Shown piece after piece: positions 53,692 to 61,540 of a stretch of 64,000 nucleotides of DNA. The stretch is from Salticus scenicus (lineage: Eukaryota > Arthropoda > Arachnida > Araneae > Salticidae): contig OZ005662.1 in NCBI GenBank assembly GCA_963930645.1, positions 101,726,436-101,790,435 on the forward strand. The letters run 5' to 3'. The notes under the pieces are model-generated. The model had not been told where the DNA came from and ran no database searches. It was given only the letters and a program-made list of their open reading frames with translations. Position 1 is the first letter of the stretch, and every line of letters starts with the position of its first letter. The translations under genes and the position numbers were made by a program.

Positions 53692-53888
53692 TAGTTCAGT
53701 TTTCAGCCAGCTTCGCTAGTGCTTGCATTGCTCTTGAGCCTCTTTGGAAGAGACTTGCTTTATGTGTTATTGCTATACAGTTTGTACTGTGGATTTGCTA
53801 TTGAGAGCTGTTGTTTAAGCTGTGTTTACTGTTTGAATTGAAGTTGATACTTGGTTTATAGACCTGTATTTTTCTGGAACTTTCTGTA

Positions 53889-53894
53889 AATAAA
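53889..53894 (+). terminator. Poly(A) signal AATAAA in the 5' LTR
   Basis: AATAAA lies about 200 nt after the predicted start site. The matching signal in the 3' LTR is at 57,734-57,739. Confidence 0.65.
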
Positions 53895-53963
53895 TTACTG
53901 AATTTTTGTACGTTGGCCTTTCATTCTCGGACAACTCACGAACCCCCAAGTACGCAACATTTC

Positions 53964-53982
53964 TGGTGTCAGAAGTGGGATT
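53964..53982 (+). promoter_or_regulatory. Primer binding site, tRNA-Leu type
   Basis: TGGTGTCAGAAGTGGGATT begins 4 nt after the 5' LTR. TGG complements the CCA tail, and the rest complements the AATCCCACTTCTGACA 3' end found in many animal tRNA-Leu genes. The tRNA assignment rests on recalled tRNA sequence. An intact 19-nt match in an element without reverse transcriptase suggests that the element was recently mobilised by an enzyme supplied from elsewhere. Confidence 0.75.
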
Positions 53983-54008
53983 ATCTGTGAATGGTGATAA
54001 CGAGAGCT

Positions 54009-54509
54009 ATGGAACAAGAAATGAAGAAATTTCTAGAAGGTCTCACTGCTCAGATGAATGAGTAAAAATCTGGATTGATAGAGAAAATAGAAACCGGACA
54101 AAAAGAATTAAAAGACGGCTTGACTGAAGAGATGAATGAAATGAAAGCAGGACAGGAAAAGATGGAAACCGAATTGATCGAAAGAATGAAAGAAGGACAG
54201 AGTGAGATGAAAGACAGCCTGAGTCAAGAGATGAAGGAAATGAAAGACACTATGGGTGAAGTTCAGGAAGAAATTAAATCTAATCAAGATGAGATGAAGA
54301 GAGAGCTTTCAACAATGAAAGAATCAATCGAGGGTAAATTAACGGTGATGGAAAATAGAATGGTTGGAATAGAAGAGAAAGTTATAAAGATAGAAGAAAA
54401 TCTTGAAGAAAAAGTTTTGAAAATAGAAGAAAGCTTTGAAGAGAAAGCTATGAAGATAGAAGGAAATGTTATGGAGGTTGAAGATAGAAGAAAATGTTAT
54501 GAAGGTTGA
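54009..54509 (+). pseudogene. Coiled-coil leader frame of Gag, with a stop and a frameshift
   Basis: An ATG at 54,009 opens a frame that reads MEQEMKKFLEGLTAQMNE and meets TAA at 54,063-54,065. The same frame then continues for 145 more codons from 54,075 as a Glu/Lys/Met-rich heptad-like coiled coil (repeated EMKE.., KIEE.. words) and closes at 54,509. The coiled coil carries on in the next frame (KIEENVMKVEES.., from about 54,481), so the natural protein probably spanned both frames and one frame change occurred near 54,475-54,487. Part of the N-terminal Gag coiled coil is therefore lost. Alternatives are suppression of the stop or a programmed frameshift; I saw no clear slippery site. Confidence 0.65.
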
Positions 54510-56955
54510 AGAGAGTGTTACGAGGATAGAACGGAGTGTAGAGAAGAAATTTAAAGAAAACTTTGATCAAGAGCTGAAAGGAAGGTTTTCAGAGATAGAA
54601 AGCAAGTTTAAGAGAATGGAGGAAGATCTTGAAAGAAAAATGAAAGAAGAGTGGAACAGAGAAGTAATAGGGAATGAACTGCAGAGCAAGATTCGGAATC
54701 TCGAAGAAAAGTTAGAATCCATGCCCCAGGAAACTGAAAAGAAAGAGAAAAGAATCCAGAATGGGGAATTTATTAAGCTATCTACCTACGATGGCAGTTC
54801 CTCCTGGCATGTATATAAGACGCAGTTTTCCATCGTAGCTGAAGCTAACGGCTGGGACTCTGTTGCAAAGACGGCTCATCTGGTAGGGTCGTTGCGGGGC
54901 GACGCCGAAGATATTCTGGAGACCCTTTCGAAGGAACAGCGATATGACTTCGAAGCTGTAACCAGAGCACTAGAGCTACGTTTTGGAGCGAAATGGTCCA
55001 AAGAATATAGTCGACTCCAGCTTAGGTCCCGTCATCAGAGACCAGGGGAAAGCTTACAAGAACTGGCATCAAACATCCAGAGGCTTTCACATTTGGCTTT
55101 CCCAGACTGTCATCCTGAAGCACGCAATGATCTGGCCCTAGAATATTTCTTTGATGCTGTCGGAGATCCAGATATTCAAAAAGCCCTCAGACTCTCCGGC
55201 GTGAAGGATGTAGAGTCAGCCTTGGTGTATGCCCTAAAGATCGAGGCAGCCCAACAAGCCTCCCATGAACATCGCCAGAACAGCACAGTAGACAAAGTGA
55301 ACCGTTCTCAAGATGATTTTAAAGAGATTCTGAAGATGATTGCAGAAATTAATAGAAGACTACGCATTCTTGAGAGTAAGAAAGAAGGGAAGACTCCAAC
55401 AACTAAATGCTGGGGCTGTGGAAAAGACGGGCATATCAAACGAAGCTGCCCAGTAAGAACACCTAGAGAAGCAACCAAGAATATCTCTGAAGTATGCTAC
55501 CCAGAAGGAGCTCTTCGGGAAAATCCAGATGCCTTCTTTCGGAAGCCTCCATCTGAAGATCATAAAAACAGCTCTAAAGCCAAAGATAGACCCCAAAGAA
55601 TACAGCCAGTTGCTCGCCAAGTTACTGTCTCAACACCATCAGAACAAGATCCCGATCCATGGAGTGACGAACAACTTAGACAAGCCCAGTTGGAAGATCC
55701 TGACATAAAGCCAATATTACAGCTGAAGGAGACGACCGGCAACAGACCTACCTGGCAGGACATTTCCAGATTTAGTCCCATTACGAAAAGTTATTGGGCA
55801 CTTTGGGACTCTCTTCATTTCAGAAACGGCGTATTTTACAGAAAGTGGGAATCTGATGATGGCAAAAGCTTCCGATGGCAGATAGTATTGCCAAGATCAA
55901 GAATTCCAGATGTTTTAGAACAATTGCATAGTAGCTCTACCGGAGGCCATTTTGGGGTAATGAAGACTCTGCAGAAAGTTCGGGAATGCTTCTACTGGTG
56001 CAAGGCAAAGGAGGATGTGGAGAAATGGTGTAAATCCTGTGATTCTTGCGCGGCACGTAAAGGCCCGCAGAAACGATGTCGAGGAAGACTGCAACGGTAT
56101 AACGTGGGAGCACCATTTGAACGGATTGCACTCGACATCTTGGGTCCTTTGCCACGGACCTCCAGTGGAAATAAATACATCCTCGTCGTGATGGACTATT
56201 TCACCAAGTGGCCTGAGGCATATCCCATTCCCAATCAAGAGGCATGCACAGTCGCAGAGGTCCTAGTGCAGCAATGGGTATCAAGGTACGGCACGCCCCT
56301 ACAACTTCATACCGACCAAGGTAGGAACTTTACCTCTGATGTTTTCAAAGGACTGTGTCAACTACTCGGCATAGACAAAACCCGGACAACACCCTTACAT
56401 CCCCAGTCGGACGGCATGGTCGAGAGTTTCAATCGTACCATCCTGAATAACCTCTCTCTTCTAGTATCAAGGAACCAGCAAGATTGGGACTTGAAGTTGC
56501 CATTATTCCTGCTGGCTTATCGAAGTGCTGTCCATGAAACCACCGGCTATACTCCAGCCCAGATGCTGTTTGGACGTAAACTTCGTCTCCCTGGTGATCT
56601 CCTGTTTGGTTGTCCACCCGATGCGCCTTCATCGCCCGAGGAGTACATCCAAGATCTCCAGGCACGATTTGAGGACGTACACAACTTTGCTCGGGAGCGG
56701 ATTAACATGGCAACGGAGAAAATGAAGACAAGGTACGATCTAAAGGCTACACAACATGAGTTCCAGGAAGGAGAGAAGGTCTGGTTGTGGAATCCTGTTC
56801 GACGCAAAGGACTCTCTCCCAAGTTACAGTGCAACTGGGACGGACCATACACAGTCTTAAAAATGCTGAATGATGTAGTAGTGCGGATCACTAAAACACC
56901 TTTATCAAAACCAAAGGTGGTGCACTATAATAGGGTAGCCAAGTACCACAAGTAA
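54466..56955 (+). CDS. Gag-Integrase fusion protein, 829 aa
   Basis: The earliest in-frame ATG (54,466) overlaps the leader frame; the true start may be upstream in the other frame. Residues 10-90 are a charged coiled coil. Residues 100-265 resemble a retrotransposon Gag capsid-like domain (LVGSLRGDAEDIL, ALELRFGAKW..). C315-x2-C318-x4-H323-x4-C328 is a CCHC zinc knuckle for RNA binding. Residues 353-375 look like the end of RNase H (N-P-D-A-F motif), and then integrase begins: HHCC zinc site H488, H495, C522, C525; catalytic D557, D617 and E653 (35 residues apart); GPY motif at 793-795. Protease, reverse transcriptase and almost all of RNase H (normally about 700 or more residues) are missing, with no frame break. 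All integrase metal-binding and catalytic residues are intact. Possible roles: packaging RNA and inserting cDNA made by a partner element. Sure of domains; function is inferred. Confidence 0.93.
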   Translation: MLWRLKIEENVMKVEESVTRIERSVEKKFKENFDQELKGRFSEIESKFKRMEEDLERKMKEEWNREVIGNELQSKIRNLEEKLESMPQETEKKEKRIQNGEFIKLSTYDGSSSWHVYKTQFSIVAEANGWDSVAKTAHLVGSLRGDAEDILETLSKEQRYDFEAVTRALELRFGAKWSKEYSRLQLRSRHQRPGESLQELASNIQRLSHLAFPDCHPEARNDLALEYFFDAVGDPDIQKALRLSGVKDVESALVYALKIEAAQQASHEHRQNSTVDKVNRSQDDFKEILKMIAEINRRLRILESKKEGKTPTTKCWGCGKDGHIKRSCPVRTPREATKNISEVCYPEGALRENPDAFFRKPPSEDHKNSSKAKDRPQRIQPVARQVTVSTPSEQDPDPWSDEQLRQAQLEDPDIKPILQLKETTGNRPTWQDISRFSPITKSYWALWDSLHFRNGVFYRKWESDDGKSFRWQIVLPRSRIPDVLEQLHSSSTGGHFGVMKTLQKVRECFYWCKAKEDVEKWCKSCDSCAARKGPQKRCRGRLQRYNVGAPFERIALDILGPLPRTSSGNKYILVVMDYFTKWPEAYPIPNQEACTVAEVLVQQWVSRYGTPLQLHTDQGRNFTSDVFKGLCQLLGIDKTRTTPLHPQSDGMVESFNRTILNNLSLLVSRNQQDWDLKLPLFLLAYRSAVHETTGYTPAQMLFGRKLRLPGDLLFGCPPDAPSSPEEYIQDLQARFEDVHNFARERINMATEKMKTRYDLKATQHEFQEGEKVWLWNPVRRKGLSPKLQCNWDGPYTVLKMLNDVVVRITKTPLSKPKVVHYNRVAKYHK

Positions 56956-57185
56956 CTGTAATATTAAAATTAAAAATGTAAATACTGGTAAAATTTGCGC
57001 ATGCTTAATGTAAATATTTGTATATAGATACTTCTACATATTTGTGAATTTTGTAAATATTTCTCACTTGATTTTTGTTTCTATATTGTCGTTATATGCA
57101 ACTTAGTTTTGTATTTGAGATTGTGTGAATTTGGTTAGTTTCGCCTCTTAACCAAGGGTTGCACTGCCCGGGACGTGCAGTCCTT
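56956..57185 (+). other. 3' untranslated part of the retrotransposon
   Basis: About 230 bp of AT-rich sequence between the stop codon (TAA at 56,953-56,955) and the polypurine tract. No envelope or other third frame is present. Confidence 0.7.
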
Positions 57186-57195
57186 GGGAGGGGGG
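57186..57195 (+). promoter_or_regulatory. Polypurine tract
   Basis: GGGAGGGGGG followed by CAG lies directly before the 3' LTR, the expected primer for plus-strand DNA synthesis. Confidence 0.85.
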
Positions 57196-57198
57196 CAG

Positions 57199-57804
57199 TG
57201 TTACAAAATTGTAAATAAATGTGTTTATTTTTGCATAAATTCTTTCAAAGGGGCTTAGTAAGTTGATAAAGTGCTAATTTTGTGCATTTCTAGTCGTTTA
57301 AGCGTTGAAATAGCCTTATTTTCCCTTAAAAACGCATTAAAAAGCCCCAATAAGGCAGATAATGCATTTGGCACCAAATTTGGCGATTTTTTTGGCGAGA
57401 AAATCCTTATTAGGGATATACCAAATATGGAAGCTGTAAGTTGATTGGTTGACCACTTTCTAGAGTTTTCTCGAAAAATCTGGGTTCCATGGAACAGTAT
57501 ATAAGGAGCGCTTCTCGCCAAGGCAGTGAGTCAGTTCAGTTCAGTTTTCAGCCAGCTTCGCTAGTGCTTGCATTGCTCTTGAGCCTCTTTAGAAGAGACT
57601 TGCTTTATGTGTTATTGCTATACAGTTTGTACTGTGGATTTGCTATTGACAGCTGTTGTTTAAGCTGTGTTTACTGTTTGAATTGAAGCTGATACATGGT
57701 TTATAGACCTGTATTTTTCTGGAACTTTCTGTGAATAAATTACGGAATTTTTGTACGTTGGCCTTTCATTCTCGGACAACTCACGAACCCCCAAGTACGC
57801 AACA
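57199..57804 (+). repeat. 3' LTR, 606 bp
   Basis: It has the same ends as the 5' LTR (TGTTACAAAATTG..TACGCAACA). I count about 15 substitutions against the 5' copy and the 19-bp length difference. TATA at 57,500-57,507 and AATAAA at 57,734-57,739 are preserved. The minus-strand frame found in both LTRs (starting MARSAPYILFHG) is only a shadow of the LTR sequence. Confidence 0.95.
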
Positions 57805-58526
57805 GTATTATTATTGTTTTCTTAAATAGGAATTTTTTGATTGTTTAAAAACTACTAAGCAACATCTCAATCTTACGATATATATTACCTCAAATTTTTA
57901 AAAATTGTAAAGTATAAAAATTCTCACGTAGGCTTTTCATAAATGAATTTATCAAAGTTAAAAAAAAAAAAAAAAAAAAAAAAAAAGCACATATATTTGT
58001 ACAACTATGTTTTATAAAGTTCTTTACATAGTCTTTATTGTTATTTAATTTACAAGTATATACTACATTTTACAAATCAATAGAAAACGTTTCGTTTATT
58101 AAATCTATGTTTTTTTTTTCTTTTACGTATCTAATAAAAAGAGTAAAACTGAATTGGAATTATTGTGAAATTAAACCTTCAGTTTTCCTTTTTTTTTTTC
58201 CTATTGTAGATATTTAAACTAAAAAGAAAAATGTTGGCATAGGTGAACTCTGTTCAGTTCCCCATTATATATATGTTACTATAAATTTCTTGTACAAGAC
58301 ATACTATATCCATGTTTGTTAAAAAAAAGGAATTTAACAGTTGGCTCCATACAGTAAAAAGCTGAAATGCCCCGCTTAATAGGCTACAAACCGTTTAGTT
58401 CGATACGCTTATCTCATCTTAATTTGTTAATTTATTTTATCAGGATCAGTTTCATAGTTTAGTTTTCCGTCACTAGTTCCACTTCAACTACCCCACAATG
58501 CTACCCCATCTATAGGAATAATTGTG
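57805..58526. other. AT-rich DNA, nothing recognised
   Basis: A run at 57,960-57,986. No gene recognised. Confidence 0.5.
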
Positions 58527-58995
58527 CTATTCTGCTAAATTGAGAAAATATTAAATTTCCAATAACTTGCGAAATTTTCAAATTAAAACATTTTTTATCA
58601 AGGTGTTCAAGCCAGTATTTTAAGTGATATTTTAAAAGTCGTGTAACATCTTTATAATGAAAATATCGGACGTTTATGTGAAATTTTAGCCTATTCTGCA
58701 ATATTAAAAAAATTGTAAATTTCAGATAACTTACGATATTTTCAAAACTGAATTTTCATAGTTAATTATGTTCATGTTAGCATCATAACTTAAATTTTAA
58801 AGCTCGTCTGACATCTTTATAAAGAAAAAATATTCCTTTAAATGTACGTTGAAGCGAAACTTTGCCCTATTCTCCCATGCTAAGAAAATCGCAAATTTTG
58901 AATAACTTACGAATTTTTAAATTAGAATGTTGAAAATCAAAAGAGTTTTTGCCATCGTCATAAATAATATTTTAAAACTAGCCTGATCTATCTGC
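58527..58995. repeat. Three diverged tandem units of about 170 bp
   Basis: Each unit begins near CCTATTCTGC/CCCATGCTAA (about 58,528, 58,690 and 58,868). It continues ATTAAAAAAATTGTAAATTTC.., AATAACTTACGAATTTTC, a TTAAA-rich part, AAAGTCGTGTAACATCTTTATAA and GTTTATGTGAAATTTTAG. Low-level identity; non-coding. Confidence 0.6.
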
Positions 58996-59277
58996 GATCA
59001 TTTGTTCTTGAGATATCCTGTACACAGACGCACAAACTAACACACTAATCCACTAACAGCATTTCAATTTCGTTATTTTAACATTCCTCACTCCTGAAAG
59101 GGATAGCTTAGCTTTGTTTGGTGAATTTTTTTTTTAAATCGGTTCGGTAGTTCCAGAGATTACCCTCCACATACAAAAAAAAAAAAGTTTTTTTCTTTAT
59201 ATATTTGGACAGATGACATAAACATAATTAACAGAATTACAAATTAATGAACTAGATTTTCACAGAAACCGCTGTTA

Positions 59278-59354
59278 AGTAATTTCCCTTCACTGGGATC
59301 GAACTCACAAACTCTTGATTGAGAGCTTGACACTTTACCTCGAAACCACGGTGT
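59278..59354 (-). ncRNA. tRNA-like module 1 (SINE head)
   Basis: On the minus strand the sequence has an A-box-like GTGGTTTCGAGGTAAAGTGTC, an anticodon-arm-like CTCTCAATCAAGAG and a B-box-like GAGTTCGATCCCAGTG at tRNA spacing (about 35 nt between boxes). Such internal boxes are what RNA polymerase III uses. The acceptor stem does not pair convincingly, so this is tRNA-derived rather than a working tRNA gene. Confidence 0.5.
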
Positions 59355-59682
59355 TCAACATCTCCCGTTGCAAAATTTCATTTTTTTTTTTTTTTTTTTT
59401 TTTCGTGGTTTTTATGGAGACTTTAATTAAAATACTAAAATTTTTAATTAAAAATTATTTCATCAAAATTGTTTATAGCCTCAGGGATAGCGTATCTTCC
59501 GATTAGTGATTTTTTTTTTTTTTTTTTTTTTTATCGGTTCAGTAGATCCAGAGATTACCCTCCATGTACGAACAATGTTTTCCTGATTATATATTAGTAT
59601 AAATAAATAACGTAAACATAATTAACGTAATAAAAATTAAATAATTTAGAAATAAAACTTTTTAAAAACTATTTTTCTTCAT

Positions 59683-59752
59683 GGGGATCCATCTCACAAA
59701 CTCTAGGTTCGGAACCTAAAGCTTTACTTTGAAGCCACGATGAACAAACAGC
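59683..59752 (-). ncRNA. tRNA-like module 2 (SINE head)
   Basis: Read on the minus strand: GTGGCTTCAAAGTAAAGC (A-box-like), an anticodon-like arm TAGGTTCCGAACCTA with a 5-bp stem, and GTTTGTGAGATGGATCCCC (B-box-like). It is the counterpart of module 1 one repeat period later. The two modules differ in the anticodon arm. Confidence 0.5.
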
Positions 59753-59769
59753 TTTTGTTGAAATGATTT

Positions 59770-59802
<33 letters not shown>

Positions 59803-59999
59803 TTTTTTTTTCGTGGTGATTTTAATTAAAAAATTGAAATTTCGAATAAAAAAAAATATATATATATACTATCATAATTAGTTATAATTTATAACACTCA
59901 GTGATAGTGCTATTTTGGATTAATGAAATTTTATTTTAAATCGGTTTAGTAGTAGCAGAAATTACTCTCCACACACAACCACAGTTTGCTTTTTATACA

Positions 60000-60236
60000 T
60001 CAGTATAGACTTATAGCTAATACATATTTTTTCCATTCTAAAAGGTATTTTATACACTTTTTCCCCCTTAAATATGTTAAAAAAAATTTCCAATATTTTA
60101 ATTTGAAATGATAATTAGTTTGTTTAATTCAAAAATAATTTTCTGTTTACAATTTACAGATATAATAAATAAATAGCTGTTCTTCAACAACAAATATCGT
60201 CTTTATATCTATTGGCTGCATATAATTAAGTATTAT
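60000..60236. other. AT-rich spacer
   Basis: Nothing recognised. Confidence 0.4.
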
Positions 60237-60249
60237 AGTTCCACCAAAA

Positions 60250-60606
60250 AAAGTAATAATAGAGAAAAAAAATCTGGAGTGACTCCACTCGACTTTCCGA
60301 ACATCGAGTCATTAACAGTTTTGTAGATAAAGTAAAGAAAGAGGAGTTGTTAAAAAACAAAAGAGATAAAACCATAATAAAGTGTTTGAGTATTTTTCTC
60401 CATATATTACACGATGCTTTATTTAACGCTACTGAACTTTGAGCCCATAGATCATAATGATAAAGAATTTTCGTTGTGTCCCTGTAAAAAATCTATAAAT
60501 GCTAGATTCACCAAAATGCTTATAGTTAGTGCAACAGTGATTTATAATATTCATATAAATTTTCAGCTCAATTGAATAAGGCGTTTAGATGCTATTGCAC
60601 TTTTAA
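60250..60606. repeat. Monomer family member, left part
   Basis: TCTGGAGTGACTCCACTCGAC, GTGTTTGAGTATTTTTCTCCATATA, CATAGATCATAATGATAAAG, TGTCCCTGTAAAAAATCTATAA and ATTGAATAAGGCGTTTAGATGC match 32,260-32,620. The repeat is cut at GCACTTTTAA by the Helentron-like element and continues at 61,405. Confidence 0.75.
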
Positions 60607-61404
60607 CTAGTATGTTGTGGCCACCACATGACTTTCTTCTATATTTTCCTACACAAATTCACTCAGTAAAAATAATTTATTAAAATTATTATTTAGAAAA
60701 ATTATCTTCCATGATAATGCAGATGATTTCCATATTAGAGTAGTAGTATAACGCTAAATATCCAAAAAAAACCAATTTTATTATCAATATTACATAAAAG
60801 AAAAAAATCGATAACTTCATTTTAAATTATCGCAGATCTATGGTTCAACCATTCGTTTTAAAGGCACCGGCGAGCTCTTTTGAAAGATACCCATCATGAA
60901 AATTTACTCCCCTCGAGGGGGGAATTCCCCCCCTCCCCGGGGAAGAGGCGAGGCTCCTACACATACAAAAAAATTTTCCCAGTTGACTATCTCTATTATA
61001 AATATTTCTGGTAAATTTCATAATGATTATTAAAAAATAATTCTCTTTATGCACATTTATACAAAATTTTCTACTGTACCACCATGTTAAAAATTTAGAA
61101 AAAGCGGGATGGCAACGCAACCTGTAAGACAATTTTTACCAAAAGTTGATAGACACTAATTTATGTCACGGTGCAACTACATACCAATTTGTATGTAATT
61201 CTGTGAAGTAGTTCCTGAGATACAGTTGCCACAAAAGTTTGTCACACCCACGCAGAGACTGACAGACAAACAGACAGACATTTTCTAAAAATGGTCAAAT
61301 CGTGTTCTACAGCACTCAAAACGTGCAAATCCATCAAAAGCCCGAGGTCGAAAATTTTTACGAATCCAATACTTTCTTCTATTGAATATAGAAGAAAGTA
61401 AAAA
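60607..61404 (-). mobile_element. Helentron/DINE-1-like element, minus-strand copy
   Basis: Read on the minus strand, the 3' end is ATATAGAAGAAAGT, then a TGTGG-TGG-CCACA hairpin and CATACTAG (CTAG at 60,607-60,610), identical in plan to 24,912-24,949. The 5' end carries TTTTACTTTCTTCTATAT with a perfect ATATAGAAGAAAGT hairpin partner (61,370-61,400). A CAGA microsatellite lies at 61,262-61,280 and a G/C-rich patch at 60,914-60,950. It is inserted in a monomer that reads continuously without it (GCACTTTAAATAATTTGG in other monomers), which exposes the target and shows no duplication beyond one or two A/T bases. The 95-codon frame 60,845-61,132 is not a recognised protein. Confidence 0.72.
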
Positions 61405-61540
61405 TTTGGTCCCACACGCCATAATGATAAAGAATTTTTCTTTGTGTCCCTATAAAAAAACTGTAAGTGCTAATTTCACCAAAATCTATACAGTTCGTGC
61501 TACTGTGACCTATAACATGTGTACAAATTTTTGCAAGAAT
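61405..61540. repeat. Monomer family member, right part
   Basis: It resumes ATTTGGTCCCACACGCCATAATGATAAAGAATTTTTC and runs through CACCAAAATCTATACAGTTCGTGC and GACCTATAACATGTGTACAAATTTT, as in 32,440-32,600. Together with 60,250-60,606 it is one interrupted unit series. Confidence 0.75.

Larger units (their letters stand above)
53335..53959 (+). repeat. 5' LTR, 625 bp
   Basis: It starts TGTTACAAAATTG and ends TACGCAACA (TGTT..AACA ends). Compared with the 3' LTR it has an extra 19 bp within a short repeat of GGCGA..TTTTT words (near 53,519-53,545) and about 15 substitutions. It carries the promoter and poly(A) signal listed separately. Confidence 0.95.
53335..57804 (+). mobile_element. Ty3/gypsy-type LTR retrotransposon encoding only Gag and integrase
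   Basis: The 4.47-kb element comprises a 5' LTR (53,335-53,959), a tRNA-Leu primer site, a Gag-Integrase frame, a polypurine tract and a 3' LTR (57,199-57,804). The integrase with its GPY-type C-terminus and the CCHC Gag place it in the Ty3/gypsy group; there is no chromodomain and no envelope frame. Protease, reverse transcriptase and RNase H are absent, so it is non-autonomous for reverse transcription. The flanks do not show a target duplication (TGAT before, GTAT after), unlike the related solo LTR at 26,959. The LTRs differ at about 15 of 606 aligned positions plus one 19-bp indel. Confidence 0.93.
59100..59990 (-). repeat. Tandem SINE-like units with tRNA-like heads
   Basis: Two full units and part of a third share AAATCGGTTCGGTAGTTCCAGAGATTACCCTCCACATAC (59,138), ATCGGTTCAGTAGATCCAGAGATTACCCTCCATGTAC (59,533) and ATCGGTTTAGTAGTAGCAGAAATTACTCTCCACAC (59,940). 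These are followed by an AT-rich part with AACGTAAACATAATTAAC, a tRNA-like segment (minus strand), a T run and GTGGT(G)TTTTA. The period is about 395-405 bp. A tRNA-derived short interspersed element that became tandemly duplicated is the best reading. Confidence 0.6.

Noticed and set aside
55360..56891. Several minus-strand and out-of-frame frames within the retrotransposon
   Set aside because: They are shadows of the Gag-Integrase frame and lack their own domains.
54466..56955. A domesticated host gene derived from Gag and integrase
   Set aside because: Two LTRs, a primer site and a polypurine tract are still in place, so a mobile element explains it more simply. Conservation in other species would be needed to reconsider.
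57255..57521. Minus-strand frame starting MARSAPYILFHG, present in both LTRs
   Set aside because: It is conserved only because the LTRs are copies; it is the antisense of the LTR promoter region.
59278..59752. Functional tRNA genes
   Set aside because: A- and B-box-like words and an anticodon-like arm are present, but the acceptor stem does not pair and the modules are parts of a tandem repeat.
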